DNA of 63,999 bases from Arthrobacter sp. AK04 (GCF_021129155.1 NZ_JAJOMC010000024.1:1-63999), one strand, 5' to 3'; counted from the first letter of the stretch, positions 38,700 through 47,591 are shown. Numbers and translations: made by a program. The notes: generated from the letters alone by a model not told the origin.

Positions 38700-38945
38700 C
38701 GTCCGGACTCCACGCTCACCGCGGTACCACCTCACTTACCGGCGTTGCATGCGCTCCCGCGGGAACATGTGCTGCGTCGGCCACTCATTACTGCTGTGAC
38801 GGGCTTACCCGTCCGGTTCTACTTGCGCGTACCCACCTATCGGTTCGCCCCTGCTGGCTGACCTCTGCTGGTTAGCCTCTGCTGGTTCGCCCCAAGGCGG
38901 TTCGCGTGTTCTTCCGGAAGCTCACCGGTGATTGCCGGGTCATAG
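38700..38945 (-). promoter_or_regulatory. T-box leader of ileS
   Basis: The T-box sequence AGGTGGTACCGCGG lies at 38719-38732 on the minus strand. Upstream, GGCAATCACCGGTGAGC followed by TTCCGGAAGAAC matches the ultrashort Stem I of actinobacterial ileS leaders; the specifier codon ATC (Ile) is 38930-38932. A stem GACGGG-TAA-GCCCGTC lies between the two. After the T-box there is a hairpin but no T-run before the ATG 104 nt away, so control is probably of translation rather than transcription termination. Uncharged tRNA-Ile should switch ileS on. Confidence 0.92.
38852..38893 (-). repeat. Three 14-nt direct repeats inside the ileS T-box leader
   Basis: Three adjacent 14-nt units on the plus strand start with TGCTGG: 38852-38865, 38866-38879 and 38880-38893, with one to five differences between copies. 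A half unit (GGTTCGCCCC) precedes them. They lie between Stem I and the later stems of the T-box and look like replication-slippage copies. Confidence 0.85.
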
Positions 38946-38994
38946 CCTTTTTGAGTCTACTATTTCCGGGGCCGGGCCACCAATAATTGAACCT

Positions 38995-40074
38995 ATGCAG
39001 GAGCACGGGTCCGGAGGGCGGGGCGGTGGGCCACGCCGGCGTGTGTCCCGGTGGTCCGTTGCAGCCGCCGTCCTGGCCCTGCCGGGTGCTGCGCTGGTGT
39101 TCCTGCGCTTGGTTCCCTGGGATCTCGGCACCCCCTGGATCCAGCTTCTGGCACTGTTTCCCGCAGTGCTGTCAACGACGGCCGCGGCACTCGCTGCCGC
39201 CGTCGTCGCCCTTTGCCTCCGTGCCGAATCCCGCAGGGCTGTGTCCGCCGCCCTCGTGGCCATGCTGCTCGTCATCCAACTTGCCTGGGTGCTGGACCGG
39301 GTTCTGCCTCCCGGCACTTCGGGCCCGGTGGCGTCCGGAAACATACAGCCGGCAACCGTCCAGTCCCCTGCCCCGTCCGCGGACCAGGCCCGGGGGCCGG
39401 TGCTGACAGTGATGGCGGTGAACGTTGGGTACACCGGAGTGGACCCCGGGGCCCTGCTGGCGGAGATCAGGAGCCGCAACGTGGACGTTTTGGCCCTGCC
39501 GGAGCTTGCGCCCGCCGGCCTGAAGGCGCTCGAGAAAGCGGGGCTGTCATCCCTGCTGCCGTTCCGGGCCACGGATGTGGGCTGGGACAAGATTGGAAGC
39601 GCCCTTTTCTCGCGGTTCCCCCTCCAGCAGGTGGATCGTGTGCCCGGTTCGGCGTTCTACCAGAGCCGCGCCGTGGCCAGCCTTCCCGCCGCTGCCGGGC
39701 CAGTGCACCTGACCGCCGTCCACGTCGATTCCCCGCGCCGGGGCCACATAGCATCGTGGCGGGCCGAGCTGCGGCAGCTCGGCGAACTGTGGCAGGCACT
39801 GCCGGACAGCCGGCATGCCATCCTGCTCGGCGATTTCAACGCGAGCGCGGACCACGATGAGTTTCGTGACCTCCTGGCGACGGGGCTTTCCGACGCCGCG
39901 GAGGTGACCGGGAAGGGCCTGGCCCCCACCTGGCCGGTGAATTCACCGGCACCGGCCTTCGTGGCCATTGACCATGTCCTGGTAAGCCCGGGGATTGCGG
40001 TGCTGGACTTTGATGTGGTGACGCTCCCGGGAACGGACCATGCCGCGGTGGCGGCGCGCCTGGTGCTGCCGTAG
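38995..40074 (+). CDS. Membrane-anchored endonuclease/exonuclease/phosphatase family protein
   Basis: 359 residues. Three membrane helices in the first 115 residues are followed by a linker and an EEP domain (about 140-359) with VMAVNVGYTG, DVLALPEL (catalytic Glu), HLTAVHVDSP, ILLGDFNAS and a final DHAAVAARL. The active site would face outside the membrane, as in a family of actinobacterial surface proteins of unknown substrate. The ATG at 38995 was chosen as the first one after the T-box region; no Shine-Dalgarno is visible and an in-frame ATG at 38932 lies inside the antisense T-box. Divergent from ileS. Confidence 0.85.
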   Translation: MQEHGSGGRGGGPRRRVSRWSVAAAVLALPGAALVFLRLVPWDLGTPWIQLLALFPAVLSTTAAALAAAVVALCLRAESRRAVSAALVAMLLVIQLAWVLDRVLPPGTSGPVASGNIQPATVQSPAPSADQARGPVLTVMAVNVGYTGVDPGALLAEIRSRNVDVLALPELAPAGLKALEKAGLSSLLPFRATDVGWDKIGSALFSRFPLQQVDRVPGSAFYQSRAVASLPAAAGPVHLTAVHVDSPRRGHIASWRAELRQLGELWQALPDSRHAILLGDFNASADHDEFRDLLATGLSDAAEVTGKGLAPTWPVNSPAPAFVAIDHVLVSPGIAVLDFDVVTLPGTDHAAVAARLVLP

Positions 40075-40080
40075 GTGCAG

Positions 40081-40839
40081 CTAGCCCTTGCGGATGAGCT
40101 TGTAGTTTGAGGCCTGCGCCACCGGCCGGAGGACGATCTGGTCCAGGTTTACGTGGTGCGGAGCGGTGACGGCGTAGCGGACAACATCAGCCACGTCACC
40201 GGCCGTCAGCGGCTTCTCTACTCCCTGGTACACCTTGTCCGCTGCCTGCCGGTCACCGAGCCGGTTCAGGGCGAACTCCTCAGTCTGGACCAGTCCGGGC
40301 GCCACCTCGATCACGCGGACGTTGTGCTCCGCTTCCTCCAGCCGCAGTGCCTCCGTCAGGGCCCGCTGGGCGAACTTTGCCGCGTTGTAGCCGCCACCGC
40401 CCTCGTACGCAGCCAGCCCCGCGGTGGAGGTCAGGTTCAGGACCGTCCCCTCGCCGTTGGCCCGCAGCATCGGCAGGAACGCCTTGATGAGTTTCATGGT
40501 GCCCAGCACGTTCACCCGGTACATCCATTCCCAGTCCCCGGTGCTGGCAGAGCTGATGGTGTCCGCGCCCCTGGCGCCGCCGGCGATGTTGACCAGCGTG
40601 TCGATTCCCCCGGCACCGGTCACCTGCGAGACCAGCCGGGACACGTCGTCGTCCTCGGAAATGTCCGCGGGGAGCGCGACGGCGCCGGTTTCCTTTTCCA
40701 GTTCGGCCAGGCGGTCCGCGCGGCGCGCCACGGCGAACACCTTCCAGCCTTCCGCCGTAAGGGCGCGGACTGTGGCCTCCCCGATCCCGCTGCTCGCGCC
40801 GGTCACCAAAGCTGCCTTTTTCTGCGAAACGTCAGTCAT
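40081..40839 (-). CDS. Short-chain dehydrogenase/reductase
   Basis: 252 residues, classical SDR. NAD(P)-binding TGASSGIG (13-20), the NIAG-type motif as LVNIAGGA, catalytic Ser in LNLTSTAG and YNAAK for Tyr/Lys near residue 150. The Arg pair after the first strand (VARRADRL) favours NADP. Best match in pattern is to the YdfG-like serine/3-hydroxy acid dehydrogenase group, but the substrate is not certain. It converges with the EEP gene and is divergent from valS. Confidence 0.88.
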   Translation of the reverse strand: MTDVSQKKAALVTGASSGIGEATVRALTAEGWKVFAVARRADRLAELEKETGAVALPADISEDDDVSRLVSQVTGAGGIDTLVNIAGGARGADTISSASTGDWEWMYRVNVLGTMKLIKAFLPMLRANGEGTVLNLTSTAGLAAYEGGGGYNAAKFAQRALTEALRLEEAEHNVRVIEVAPGLVQTEEFALNRLGDRQAADKVYQGVEKPLTAGDVADVVRYAVTAPHHVNLDQIVLRPVAQASNYKLIRKG

Positions 40840-40956
40840 GGCACCACCCTAACGGGACCGGCGCCTGGGTGCCCCCACCCGGCCCGTCCGCAGGATCGGC
40901 GCGGCCGGGGCCACCTGCGGGCAGGCGGACATGCCCGGACATGAAACAATTGGCAG

Positions 40957-43578
40957 ATGGCTGAAGACACGCAGGGTACAGACACGCCCACCACCGCCCC
41001 TATCAACGTTCCGGACAAGCCGGCCCTCGAAGGCCTCGAAGCTGCCCTCACGCAGCGGTGGCTGGCGGAGGGGACCTACAAGTTCGACCGCGAGACCACC
41101 CGGGACCGGGTCTACTCAATCGACACTCCCCCTCCCACCGCGTCCGGATCACTCCACGTGGGGCACATGTTCTCCTACACGCAGACCGACGTGCTGGCAC
41201 GCTACCAGCGGATGACCGGCAAGAACGTCTTCTATCCCATGGGCTGGGACGACAACGGCCTGCCCACCGAACGGCGGGTGCAGAACTTCTACGGCGTCCG
41301 CTGCGACCCGTCCATCACGTACAACCCCGACTACCAGCCGCCGGCGCAGCCCGCGAAGAACCAGCGGGACTTCGACGTCGTCTCCCGCCGGAACTTCATC
41401 GAGCTGTGCGAAGAGCTCGCGGTAGAGGACGAGAAGGTCTTCGAAAACCTGTTCCAGACGCTTGGCCTGTCGGTGGACTGGGAACTCACCTACCGCACCA
41501 TCGATGACAACTCGCGGGCGGTCTCGCAGCGCGCCTTCCTGGCCAACCTGGCCGCAGGCGACGCCTACATGGCAGAGGCGCCCACGCTCTGGGACGTCAC
41601 GTTCCGGACGGCCGTGGCGCAGGCGGAACTCGAGGACCGCGAGATGCCCGGCGCCTACTACCGCTACCCGTTCTTCACCGAGGACGGGGAGAAGATCTAC
41701 ATTGAGACCACCCGCCCGGAACTGCTGGCGGCCTGCGCCGCCCTGGTGGCGAATCCCGACGACGAACGGTACCAGCCGCTGTTCGGCAAGAAGGTCACGT
41801 CCCCCCTGTTCGGCGTGGAGGTTGAAGTCAAGGCGCATCCTCTCGCCAAGGCGGACAAGGGTTCCGGCATCGCCATGGTGTGCACGTTCGGTGACCTCAC
41901 CGACGTCACCTGGTGGCGCGAACTGCAGCTGCCCACCCGGGCCATCGTGGGCCGCGACGGACGCATTGTCAGCGAGGCTCCCGAATGGATCACCACCGAC
42001 ATCGGCCGCGAGGCCTTCGCCGCGATTGCGGGCAAGACCGTCTTCAGCGCCAAGGAAGAGGTGGTGAAGCTCCTCACCGCCGCGGAACTGCTCGACGGCG
42101 AACCGAAGAAGATCATGCACCCCGTGAACTTCTACGAAAAGGGTGACAAGCCCCTTGAAGTAGTCACCTCCCGCCAGTGGTACATCCGCAACGGCGGCCG
42201 GGACGAGGACCGCCGCGAACGCCTGATCGCACGCGGGCATGAGATCGACTTCCACCCGGCCTTCATGCGCTCACGGTACGAGAACTGGATTGCCGGCCTG
42301 AACGGCGACTGGCTGGTGTCCCGCCAGCGCTTCTTCGGCGTGCCCATCCCGGTCTGGTACCCGCTGGATGCCGACGGCAACCCGGACTACGACTCCCCCA
42401 TTGTGCCGTCCGACGCGCAGCTGCCCGTGGACCCGGCCGCCGACGCCGCTCCCGGCTTCGACGAATCCCAGCGCGACGTTCCCGGAGGCTTCACGGGCGA
42501 CGCCGACATCCTGGACACGTGGGCAACATCCTCCCTGACGCCCAAGATCGTGGGCGGCTGGAAGCGCGACGAGGACCTCTTTGCCAAGGTGTTCCCCTTT
42601 GATGTCCGGCCCCAGGGGCACGACATCATCCGGACCTGGCTCTTCTCCTCCGTGGTGCGCGCGGACGCCCTGGAGAACAGCGCACCGTGGAAGCACGCGG
42701 CCATCTCCGGCTGGATCCTGGACCCCGACCGCAAAAAGATGTCAAAGTCCAAGGGCAACGTGGTGGTACCCACCGACGTCCTGGAGGAGTACGGCTCCGA
42801 TGCTGTGCGCTACTGGGCAGCTTCGGCAAAGCTCGGGGCCGATACGGCCTATGAGATTGCGCAGATGAAGATCGGCCGGCGCCTGGCCATCAAGCTCCTG
42901 AACGCGTCCAAGTTCGTCCTGAACCTGGGCGCCACGGAAGACTCCGTGCTGTCCACCGACCTTTCCGTCCTGGCCAACCCGTTGGACCGGGCTGTCCTGG
43001 CGCAGCTTTCGGAGGTGGTGGCCCAGTCCACCAAGGCCTTTGAGAACTACGACTACGCACGGGCGCTGCAGATCACGGAAAGCTTCTTCTGGCAGTTCAC
43101 CGACGACTACGTGGAGCTGATCAAGGACCGGGCCTACGGTGCCGCCGGTGAGGCCGAACAGGCTTCCGTGCTGGCAGCCCTGGCCACCACCCTGGACACC
43201 CTGCTGCGGCTCTTTGCGCCCTTCCTGCCCTTCGCCACCGAAGAGGTGTGGAGCTGGTGGCGCAAGGGTTCCGTCCACCGCGCCCAGTGGCCCGCGCCGC
43301 TGGATGTCCCGGGCGGCGACACCTCCATGCTCGCAACGGTCGGGGTGGCCCTCAGCGGCGTCCGGAAAGCCAAGTCCGAAGCGAAGGTCAAGCAGCGCAC
43401 CGAGGTTCTGACCGCGACCATCACGGCGCCGGAAGCCTTGACCGCGCAGCTGCAGGCCGGCCTGGCCGACCTGAAGGCAGCCTCCAACGCCCGCGAGATC
43501 ATCCTTGTGGTCGGTGAGGGCGAGCTGAGCGTCAGCGACGTGGCACTTGCTGCGACGGAAGAGCCTGCGAAAGCGTAG
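40957..43578 (+). CDS. valS: Valyl-tRNA synthetase
   Basis: 873 residues. Charges tRNA-Val and edits Thr. HIGH motif HVGH (67-70) in SGSLHVGHMFSYTQTD, GWDDNGLPTERR, and KMSKS in DRKKMSKSKGNVV near residue 594; C-terminal tRNA-binding domain and a short final segment. It lacks the usual long Val-tRNA arm coiled coil; the layout (TQTD, DDNGLPTE) is the archaeal-like actinobacterial form. The ATG at 40957 has no clear Shine-Dalgarno, so the transcript may be leaderless or nearly so. A terminator follows. No T-box was seen upstream. Confidence 0.96.
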   Translation: MAEDTQGTDTPTTAPINVPDKPALEGLEAALTQRWLAEGTYKFDRETTRDRVYSIDTPPPTASGSLHVGHMFSYTQTDVLARYQRMTGKNVFYPMGWDDNGLPTERRVQNFYGVRCDPSITYNPDYQPPAQPAKNQRDFDVVSRRNFIELCEELAVEDEKVFENLFQTLGLSVDWELTYRTIDDNSRAVSQRAFLANLAAGDAYMAEAPTLWDVTFRTAVAQAELEDREMPGAYYRYPFFTEDGEKIYIETTRPELLAACAALVANPDDERYQPLFGKKVTSPLFGVEVEVKAHPLAKADKGSGIAMVCTFGDLTDVTWWRELQLPTRAIVGRDGRIVSEAPEWITTDIGREAFAAIAGKTVFSAKEEVVKLLTAAELLDGEPKKIMHPVNFYEKGDKPLEVVTSRQWYIRNGGRDEDRRERLIARGHEIDFHPAFMRSRYENWIAGLNGDWLVSRQRFFGVPIPVWYPLDADGNPDYDSPIVPSDAQLPVDPAADAAPGFDESQRDVPGGFTGDADILDTWATSSLTPKIVGGWKRDEDLFAKVFPFDVRPQGHDIIRTWLFSSVVRADALENSAPWKHAAISGWILDPDRKKMSKSKGNVVVPTDVLEEYGSDAVRYWAASAKLGADTAYEIAQMKIGRRLAIKLLNASKFVLNLGATEDSVLSTDLSVLANPLDRAVLAQLSEVVAQSTKAFENYDYARALQITESFFWQFTDDYVELIKDRAYGAAGEAEQASVLAALATTLDTLLRLFAPFLPFATEEVWSWWRKGSVHRAQWPAPLDVPGGDTSMLATVGVALSGVRKAKSEAKVKQRTEVLTATITAPEALTAQLQAGLADLKAASNAREIILVVGEGELSVSDVALAATEEPAKA

Positions 43579-43626
43579 CCACACTTCGGGCCTCGTTCCG
43601 GGCCGGCCCTGTTTCAGGGCAAAGGG

Positions 43627-43671
43627 GAAGCCCCATCAGCGTTTTGCCGTTGGTGGGGCTTCGACTTTTCG
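43627..43671 (+). terminator. Terminator after valS
   Basis: GAAGCCCCA (43627-43635) pairs with TGGGGCTTC (43654-43662), and inside it CAGCG/TTG pairing is possible; CGACTTTTC follows. It lies about 50 nt after the valS stop and is the likely transcript end. Confidence 0.75.
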
Positions 43672-43864
43672 GCCATCCGGTGACGTCTTGATGGTCTGGC
43701 AGGATCCGCTGATCTTCAGGTCTTCCTACCACGTCACTGGTAGCTTGCATCTGACTTTGCCGATGGCTGCGTCGGATGACATATCACTGAATCTTTGGTT
43801 CCTGCGTCCCGCTTCTTTCGAAGTGGGTAAGAACCATTGTTGTCCTGCCTACCGGCAAGCGCAA
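43672..43864. other. Gene-free stretch of lower GC
   Basis: No gene is supported. The stretch is less GC-rich than its surroundings (for example ATGACATATCACTGAATC). It holds a small imperfect hairpin, CCCGCTTC-TTTC-GAAGTGGG (43808-43827), nested in GGTTC/GAACC. Together with the following inverted repeat it looks like a remnant element or an unannotated small RNA locus. Confidence 0.5.
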
Positions 43865-43906
43865 GAGCCCCGGCAGAACTACAACGGGGTAGTTCTGCCG
43901 GGGCTC
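43865..43906. repeat. Perfect 18-bp inverted repeat
   Basis: GAGCCCCGGCAGAACTAC (43865-43882) and its exact complement (43889-43906) flank AACGGG. Weaker pairing continues outward (CCTA...GGC with GCC...TAGG, 43847-43920). No T-run on either strand. It lies about 45 nt from the end of the Rv2466c-like gene and could act as that gene's transcript end. Confidence 0.85.
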
Positions 43907-43953
43907 CTGAAGCCGATAGGGCCGGCCGGTATCACTGGCAGCTGAGTCCGGGC

Positions 43954-44568
43954 CTAGCTGAATTCGGGCCGCTCGGTCCGGCTGCGCTTGAGCTCGAAGA
44001 AGTGCGGGTAGGCAGCAATCGCGGTGGTGGCGTCCCACAGCTTGCCGGCCTCCTCGCCGCGCGGAATCCGGGTGAGCACCGGACCAAAGAATGCGGTGCC
44101 GTTGAAGGCCACCACGGGTGTTCCGACGTCCTGGCCCACCAGCGAGATACCCTCCTGGTGGCTTGCCCGGAGCTGGTCATCGAAGGCGTCCGTGGAGGCG
44201 GCCGCGGCAAGCGTGGCGGGAAGCCCGCAGTCAGCAAGCGCTTTGTTGATGACCAGGTCACGGTCCTGCTCGCCGGATTCGTGAATCAGGGAGCCCATGG
44301 CGTCGTAGAGCGCCTTGACTGTTGCATCGCCATGCTGCTGCTGGGCTGCAATGATCACGCGGACCATGCCCCAGGCGTTGTCCATGGATTCGCGGTAGGC
44401 AGGTTCAAGGTCGCGGCCCTCGTTGAGGACAGCCAGGCTCATGACGTGCCAGACCGTTTCGATGTCGCGGACGCCTTCGACTTCGCCTATCCAGCGGGAG
44501 GTGATCCAGGCGAAGGGGCACAGCGGATCGAACCAAAAATCGGCTCTGTTCTTTACGGGTTCAGTCAT
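43954..44568 (-). CDS. Rv2466c-like thioredoxin-fold protein with CPFA site
   Basis: 204 residues. Very close in pattern to mycobacterial Rv2466c, a mycothiol-dependent DsbA-fold reductase: ADFWFDPLCPFAWITSRWI at the N-terminus, HVMSLAVLNEGRD, VGQDVGTPVVAFNG and AFFGPVLTRIPRGEEAG, ending in YPHFFELKRSRTE. In Rv2466c the site is CPWC; here Cys17 is kept but the second Cys is Ala20, so only a monothiol, mycothiol-linked mechanism would be possible. Known actinobacterial relatives with CPFA exist by recollection, so this may be a subgroup. The start at 44568 gives the family N-terminus. Confidence 0.9.
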   Translation of the reverse strand: MTEPVKNRADFWFDPLCPFAWITSRWIGEVEGVRDIETVWHVMSLAVLNEGRDLEPAYRESMDNAWGMVRVIIAAQQQHGDATVKALYDAMGSLIHESGEQDRDLVINKALADCGLPATLAAAASTDAFDDQLRASHQEGISLVGQDVGTPVVAFNGTAFFGPVLTRIPRGEEAGKLWDATTAIAAYPHFFELKRSRTERPEFS

Positions 44569-44683
44569 GGGAGATTCCTTCGCTGGTCTCCGTGGCGCAG
44601 CATAGCCACGGTGTGGTCGGGTCTACTGCCGGCGGCGCGGTGACAGGCTAATGAGCTGCGGGCGGGGCCGCCCTGCGGACGGA

Positions 44684-45964
44684 TCAGGCCGACTTACGGC
44701 GTTTGGTGACGTGCGGAACGATGGTTGGTTCGGCGCCCTTCAGGACGACGTCCTCCGTGATGACCACGCTGGCCACGTCCTCGCGGCTGGGGAGATCGAA
44801 CATCACGGGCAGCAGTACTTCCTCCATGATCGCGCGCAGCCCGCGGGCGCCCGTTCCGCGCTCCAGTGCCTGCTCGGCGATGGCGTCAAGGGCGGTGTCG
44901 TCAAACACCAGTTCCACGCCGTCGATCTGGAACATCTTCTGGTACTGCTTCACCAGGGCGTTCTTGGGTGTGGAAAGGATCTGGATCAAGGCATCGCGGT
45001 CCAGGTTGGAGACGGTGGTGATCACGGGCAGGCGCCCGATGAATTCGGGAATGAGGCCAAACTTCAGCAGGTCCTCCGGCATCACTTCTCCGTAGGAGTC
45101 CACCTTCTTGCTGGCCTCGTTGAGGGGGGCTCCGAAGCCGATGCCCTTCCGCCCGGACCTGGATCCGATGATTTCCTCGAGGCCCGCGAATGCGCCGGCC
45201 ACGATGAACAGCACGTTGGTGGTGTCAATCTGGATGAATTCCTGGTGCGGGTGCTTCCTGCCGCCCTGGGGAGGAACGGAAGCGACGGTTCCCTCCAAGA
45301 TCTTCAGCAGCGCCTGCTGGACGCCCTCGCCCGAGACGTCCCGGGTGATGGAGGGGTTTTCGCTCTTGCGTGAAATCTTGTCGATCTCGTCGATGTAAAT
45401 GATGCCCTGTTCGGCCTTTTTGACGTCGTAGTCAGCGGCCTGGATGAGCTTGAGGAGGATGTTCTCCACGTCCTCGCCCACGTAGCCGGCTTCGGTCAGT
45501 GCAGTGGCATCGGCAACGGCAAACGGGACGTTCAGCCGGCGTGCCAGGGTCTGTGCCAGGTAGGTCTTGCCACATCCTGTGGGCCCGATCAGGAGGATGT
45601 TCGACTTGGCGATTTCGACGTCGTCATGGTGCCCGCCGTCAGCGAGGCTTCCGGACTTGGGGGCATGGCCGGCCTGGATGCGCTTGTAGTGGTTGTAGAC
45701 GGCGACGGCGAGCGAACGCTTCGCGGGTTCCTGCCCGATGACATATTCCTGCAGGAAATCGAAGATCTCGCGGGGCTTGGGGAGTTCGAAGCTCCCCAGA
45801 TCGGCAACTTCCGCCAGTTCCTCTTCGATGATCTCGTTGCAAAGCTCAATGCATTCATCGCAGATGTAGACACCGGGCCCGGCAATGAGCTTGCGCACCT
45901 GCTTCTGGCTCTTTCCGCAGAAAGAGCACTTCAGCAGATCCGTGCTCTCGCCAATCCGAGCCAT
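44684..45964 (-). CDS. clpX: ATP-dependent Clp protease ATPase subunit ClpX
   Basis: 426 residues. Unfoldase that feeds the ClpP1P2 chamber. N-terminal zinc domain with C13, C16, C35 and C38; AAA+ Walker A GPTGCGKT near 128, Walker [10 protein letters not shown], and a complete sensor region. The IGF loop for ClpP docking is visible as KGIGFGAPL. The ATG at 45964 has AAGGGG 7 nt upstream; the frame upstream of it is unsupported. A terminator lies between clpP2 and clpX, so clpX may have its own promoter in the 170-nt gap. Confidence 0.97.
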   Translation of the reverse strand: MARIGESTDLLKCSFCGKSQKQVRKLIAGPGVYICDECIELCNEIIEEELAEVADLGSFELPKPREIFDFLQEYVIGQEPAKRSLAVAVYNHYKRIQAGHAPKSGSLADGGHHDDVEIAKSNILLIGPTGCGKTYLAQTLARRLNVPFAVADATALTEAGYVGEDVENILLKLIQAADYDVKKAEQGIIYIDEIDKISRKSENPSITRDVSGEGVQQALLKILEGTVASVPPQGGRKHPHQEFIQIDTTNVLFIVAGAFAGLEEIIGSRSGRKGIGFGAPLNEASKKVDSYGEVMPEDLLKFGLIPEFIGRLPVITTVSNLDRDALIQILSTPKNALVKQYQKMFQIDGVELVFDDTALDAIAEQALERGTGARGLRAIMEEVLLPVMFDLPSREDVASVVITEDVVLKGAEPTIVPHVTKRRKSA

Positions 45965-46088
45965 ATGTGAACCCCTTAGTATCTTGCTGCCAGGCAGCCT
46001 TGCACCGTTGCTGGAATCTCCACCAGCCTGCATGGACCGGTTGTGACAACATCCACTCTAGGTCACATTCGCTTCCCAGGGTGGAAGG

Positions 46089-46126
46089 AAAAGGCCGGTG
46101 GGGCCAAATGATTGGCTCCACCGGCC
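46089..46126 (-). terminator. Terminator between clpP2 and clpX
   Basis: On the minus strand GGCCGGTGG (46118-46126 side) pairs with CCACCGGCC (46093-46101), with an inner GCCAA/TTGGC stem, and TTTTCCTTCC follows. It lies 8 nt after the clpP2 stop. It should end most clpP1-clpP2 transcripts before clpX. Confidence 0.8.
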
Positions 46127-46133
46127 CATTACT

Positions 46134-46793
46134 TTACCGTGTGATTGCTTGCGGTTTGATCTTGCGCGAATCCAGGACCTGGTCGATCAGGCCGTAGGAC
46201 TGGGCTTCCGCAGCCGTGAGGATCTTGTCGCGCTCGATGTCGTTGTTGACCTGCTCCGACGTCCGACCCGAGTGGTGGGCAAGCGTGTCTTCGAGCCAGG
46301 AACGCATCCGCATGACCTCAGCGGCCTGGATTTCGAGGTCTGATGCCTGGCCGCCCTGGCCGCCGGACAGCGCCGGCTGGTGGATCAGGACGCGGGCGTT
46401 GGGCAGGGCAAGGCGCTTGCCGGGAGTGCCGGCCGCCAGCAGGACCGCAGCGGCGCTTGCGGCCTGGCCAAGGCAGACCGTCTGGATCTCCGGGCGGATG
46501 TACTGCATGGTGTCGTAGATCGCCGTCATGGCGGTGAAGGAACCGCCCGGGGAGTTGATGTAAAGGGTGATGTCCCGGTCCGGATCCGTGGACTCAAGGA
46601 CCAGGAGCTGGGCCATGACGTCATCGGCGGAGGCGTCATCCACCTGGACACCGAGGAAGATGATGCGGTCCTCGAAGAGCTTGGTGTAAGGGTCCTGGCG
46701 CTTGAAGCCGTATGGCGTGCGCTCTTCGAACTGGGGCAGGACGTAGCGGCTGGTCGGAAGGTTACCGGCAGTCGATCCGAAGTTGTAGTTCAT
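46134..46793 (-). CDS. clpP2: ATP-dependent Clp protease proteolytic subunit ClpP2
   Basis: 219 residues. Serine protease ring subunit. Catalytic Ser113 in [14 protein letters not shown] and His138 in ARVLIHQP; the N-terminal [19 protein letters not shown] is typical of the downstream actinobacterial paralogue that pairs with ClpP1 in a mixed tetradecamer. The ATG at 46793 has AGGAG 9 nt upstream; the longer frame overlaps clpP1. It follows clpP1 after 37 nt. Confidence 0.96.
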   Translation of the reverse strand: MNYNFGSTAGNLPTSRYVLPQFEERTPYGFKRQDPYTKLFEDRIIFLGVQVDDASADDVMAQLLVLESTDPDRDITLYINSPGGSFTAMTAIYDTMQYIRPEIQTVCLGQAASAAAVLLAAGTPGKRLALPNARVLIHQPALSGGQGGQASDLEIQAAEVMRMRSWLEDTLAHHSGRTSEQVNNDIERDKILTAAEAQSYGLIDQVLDSRKIKPQAITR

Positions 46794-46830
46794 TTTTGGT
46801 GCTCCTGATCTAAGTGTTCTAAATGCCGGG

Positions 46831-47481
46831 TTACTTCTCGGATGCTGACTCGCCGGAGGAGGAATTCGCGGTTCCGCCGCCACCGGACACCGAACCGGCG
46901 TGGGCGGCGATCTTGTCGAAGAAGCCGTACTCGAGCGCTTCGGTCGCCGTGAACCACTTGTCACGGTCGTTGTCCTTGAGGATGGTTTCTACGGTCTGAC
47001 CGGTCTGCTCTGCGGTCAGCTCGGCCATGACCTTCTTCATGTGCAGGATGAGTTCCGCCTGGATCTTGATGTCCGAGGCGGTGCCGCCGATGCCGCCCGA
47101 GGGCTGGTGCATCAGTACGCGCGCGTTGGGGGTGGCGTAGCGCTTGCCCTTGGTGCCGGACGAGAGCAGGAACTGCCCCATGGATGCGGCCAGGCCGGTA
47201 GCAACCGTCACGACGTCGTTCGGGATGAACTGCATGGTGTCGTAGATGGCCATGCCGGCTGTCACAGAGCCGCCCGGAGAGTTGATGTAAAGGTAGATGT
47301 CCTTGTCCGGGTTCTCTGCGGACAGGAGCAGCAGCTGCGAGCAGATGGCATTGGCGTTGTCGTCACGCACCTCTGAGCCGAGCCAGATGATCCGCTCCTT
47401 GAGGAGCCGGTTGTAGATGTAGTTGTCCTGGGCTGCAGGATCGACAGTCGCCATCCGGGGGGACTCTGGGTGCTGTGACAT
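46831..47481 (-). CDS. clpP1: ATP-dependent Clp protease proteolytic subunit ClpP1
   Basis: 216 residues. Catalytic Ser100 in [14 protein letters not shown] and His125 in [10 protein letters not shown]; the Ser/Gly/Glu-rich C-terminal tail is disordered. It is the upstream member of the actinobacterial clpP pair, and both subunits are needed for an active chamber. The ATG at 47481 has AGAGG about 10 nt upstream. A ClgR-like box lies about 100 nt upstream, fitting the known ClgR activation of clpP1P2 in actinobacteria. Confidence 0.96.
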   Translation of the reverse strand: MSQHPESPRMATVDPAAQDNYIYNRLLKERIIWLGSEVRDDNANAICSQLLLLSAENPDKDIYLYINSPGGSVTAGMAIYDTMQFIPNDVVTVATGLAASMGQFLLSSGTKGKRYATPNARVLMHQPSGGIGGTASDIKIQAELILHMKKVMAELTAEQTGQTVETILKDNDRDKWFTATEALEYGFFDKIAAHAGSVSGGGGTANSSSGESASEK

Positions 47482-47577
47482 GTGTACTAACCTCTCGCTG
47501 GTGACGGTGACATCACTGAAAATCACTACTTGGACACTAACCGGTTTCACCGGCGTTTTGTTCGCACACCCGCGGCT

Positions 47578-47591
47578 GTTCGCTGACGGCG
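47578..47591 (-). promoter_or_regulatory. ClgR-like operator upstream of clpP1
   Basis: On the minus strand CGCC-GTCA-GCGAAC matches the published ClgR consensus core CGCY-NANR-GCGWWS except for T in place of the A. A second GCGAACA half-site follows 13 nt downstream. It lies about 100 nt before the clpP1 start and upstream of a weak TAGTGT -10 box, the expected place for an activator site. Site identity is by eye only. Confidence 0.45.

Noticed and set aside
38932..38994. Earlier ATG for the EEP-family protein
   Set aside because: It lies within the antisense of the ileS T-box Stem I and would add residues without family support.
40857..40956. T-box upstream of valS
   Set aside because: The 117-nt gap has no T-box core and is too short for a leader with Stem I.
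43672..43864. Insertion-sequence remnant
   Set aside because: Lower GC and small hairpins are suggestive, but no transposase fragment, target duplication or known terminal repeat is seen.
43784..44038. An 84-codon minus-strand frame in the gap before the Rv2466c-like gene
   Set aside because: It spans a perfect palindrome, which makes both strands encode the same peptide segment by symmetry; no ribosome site.
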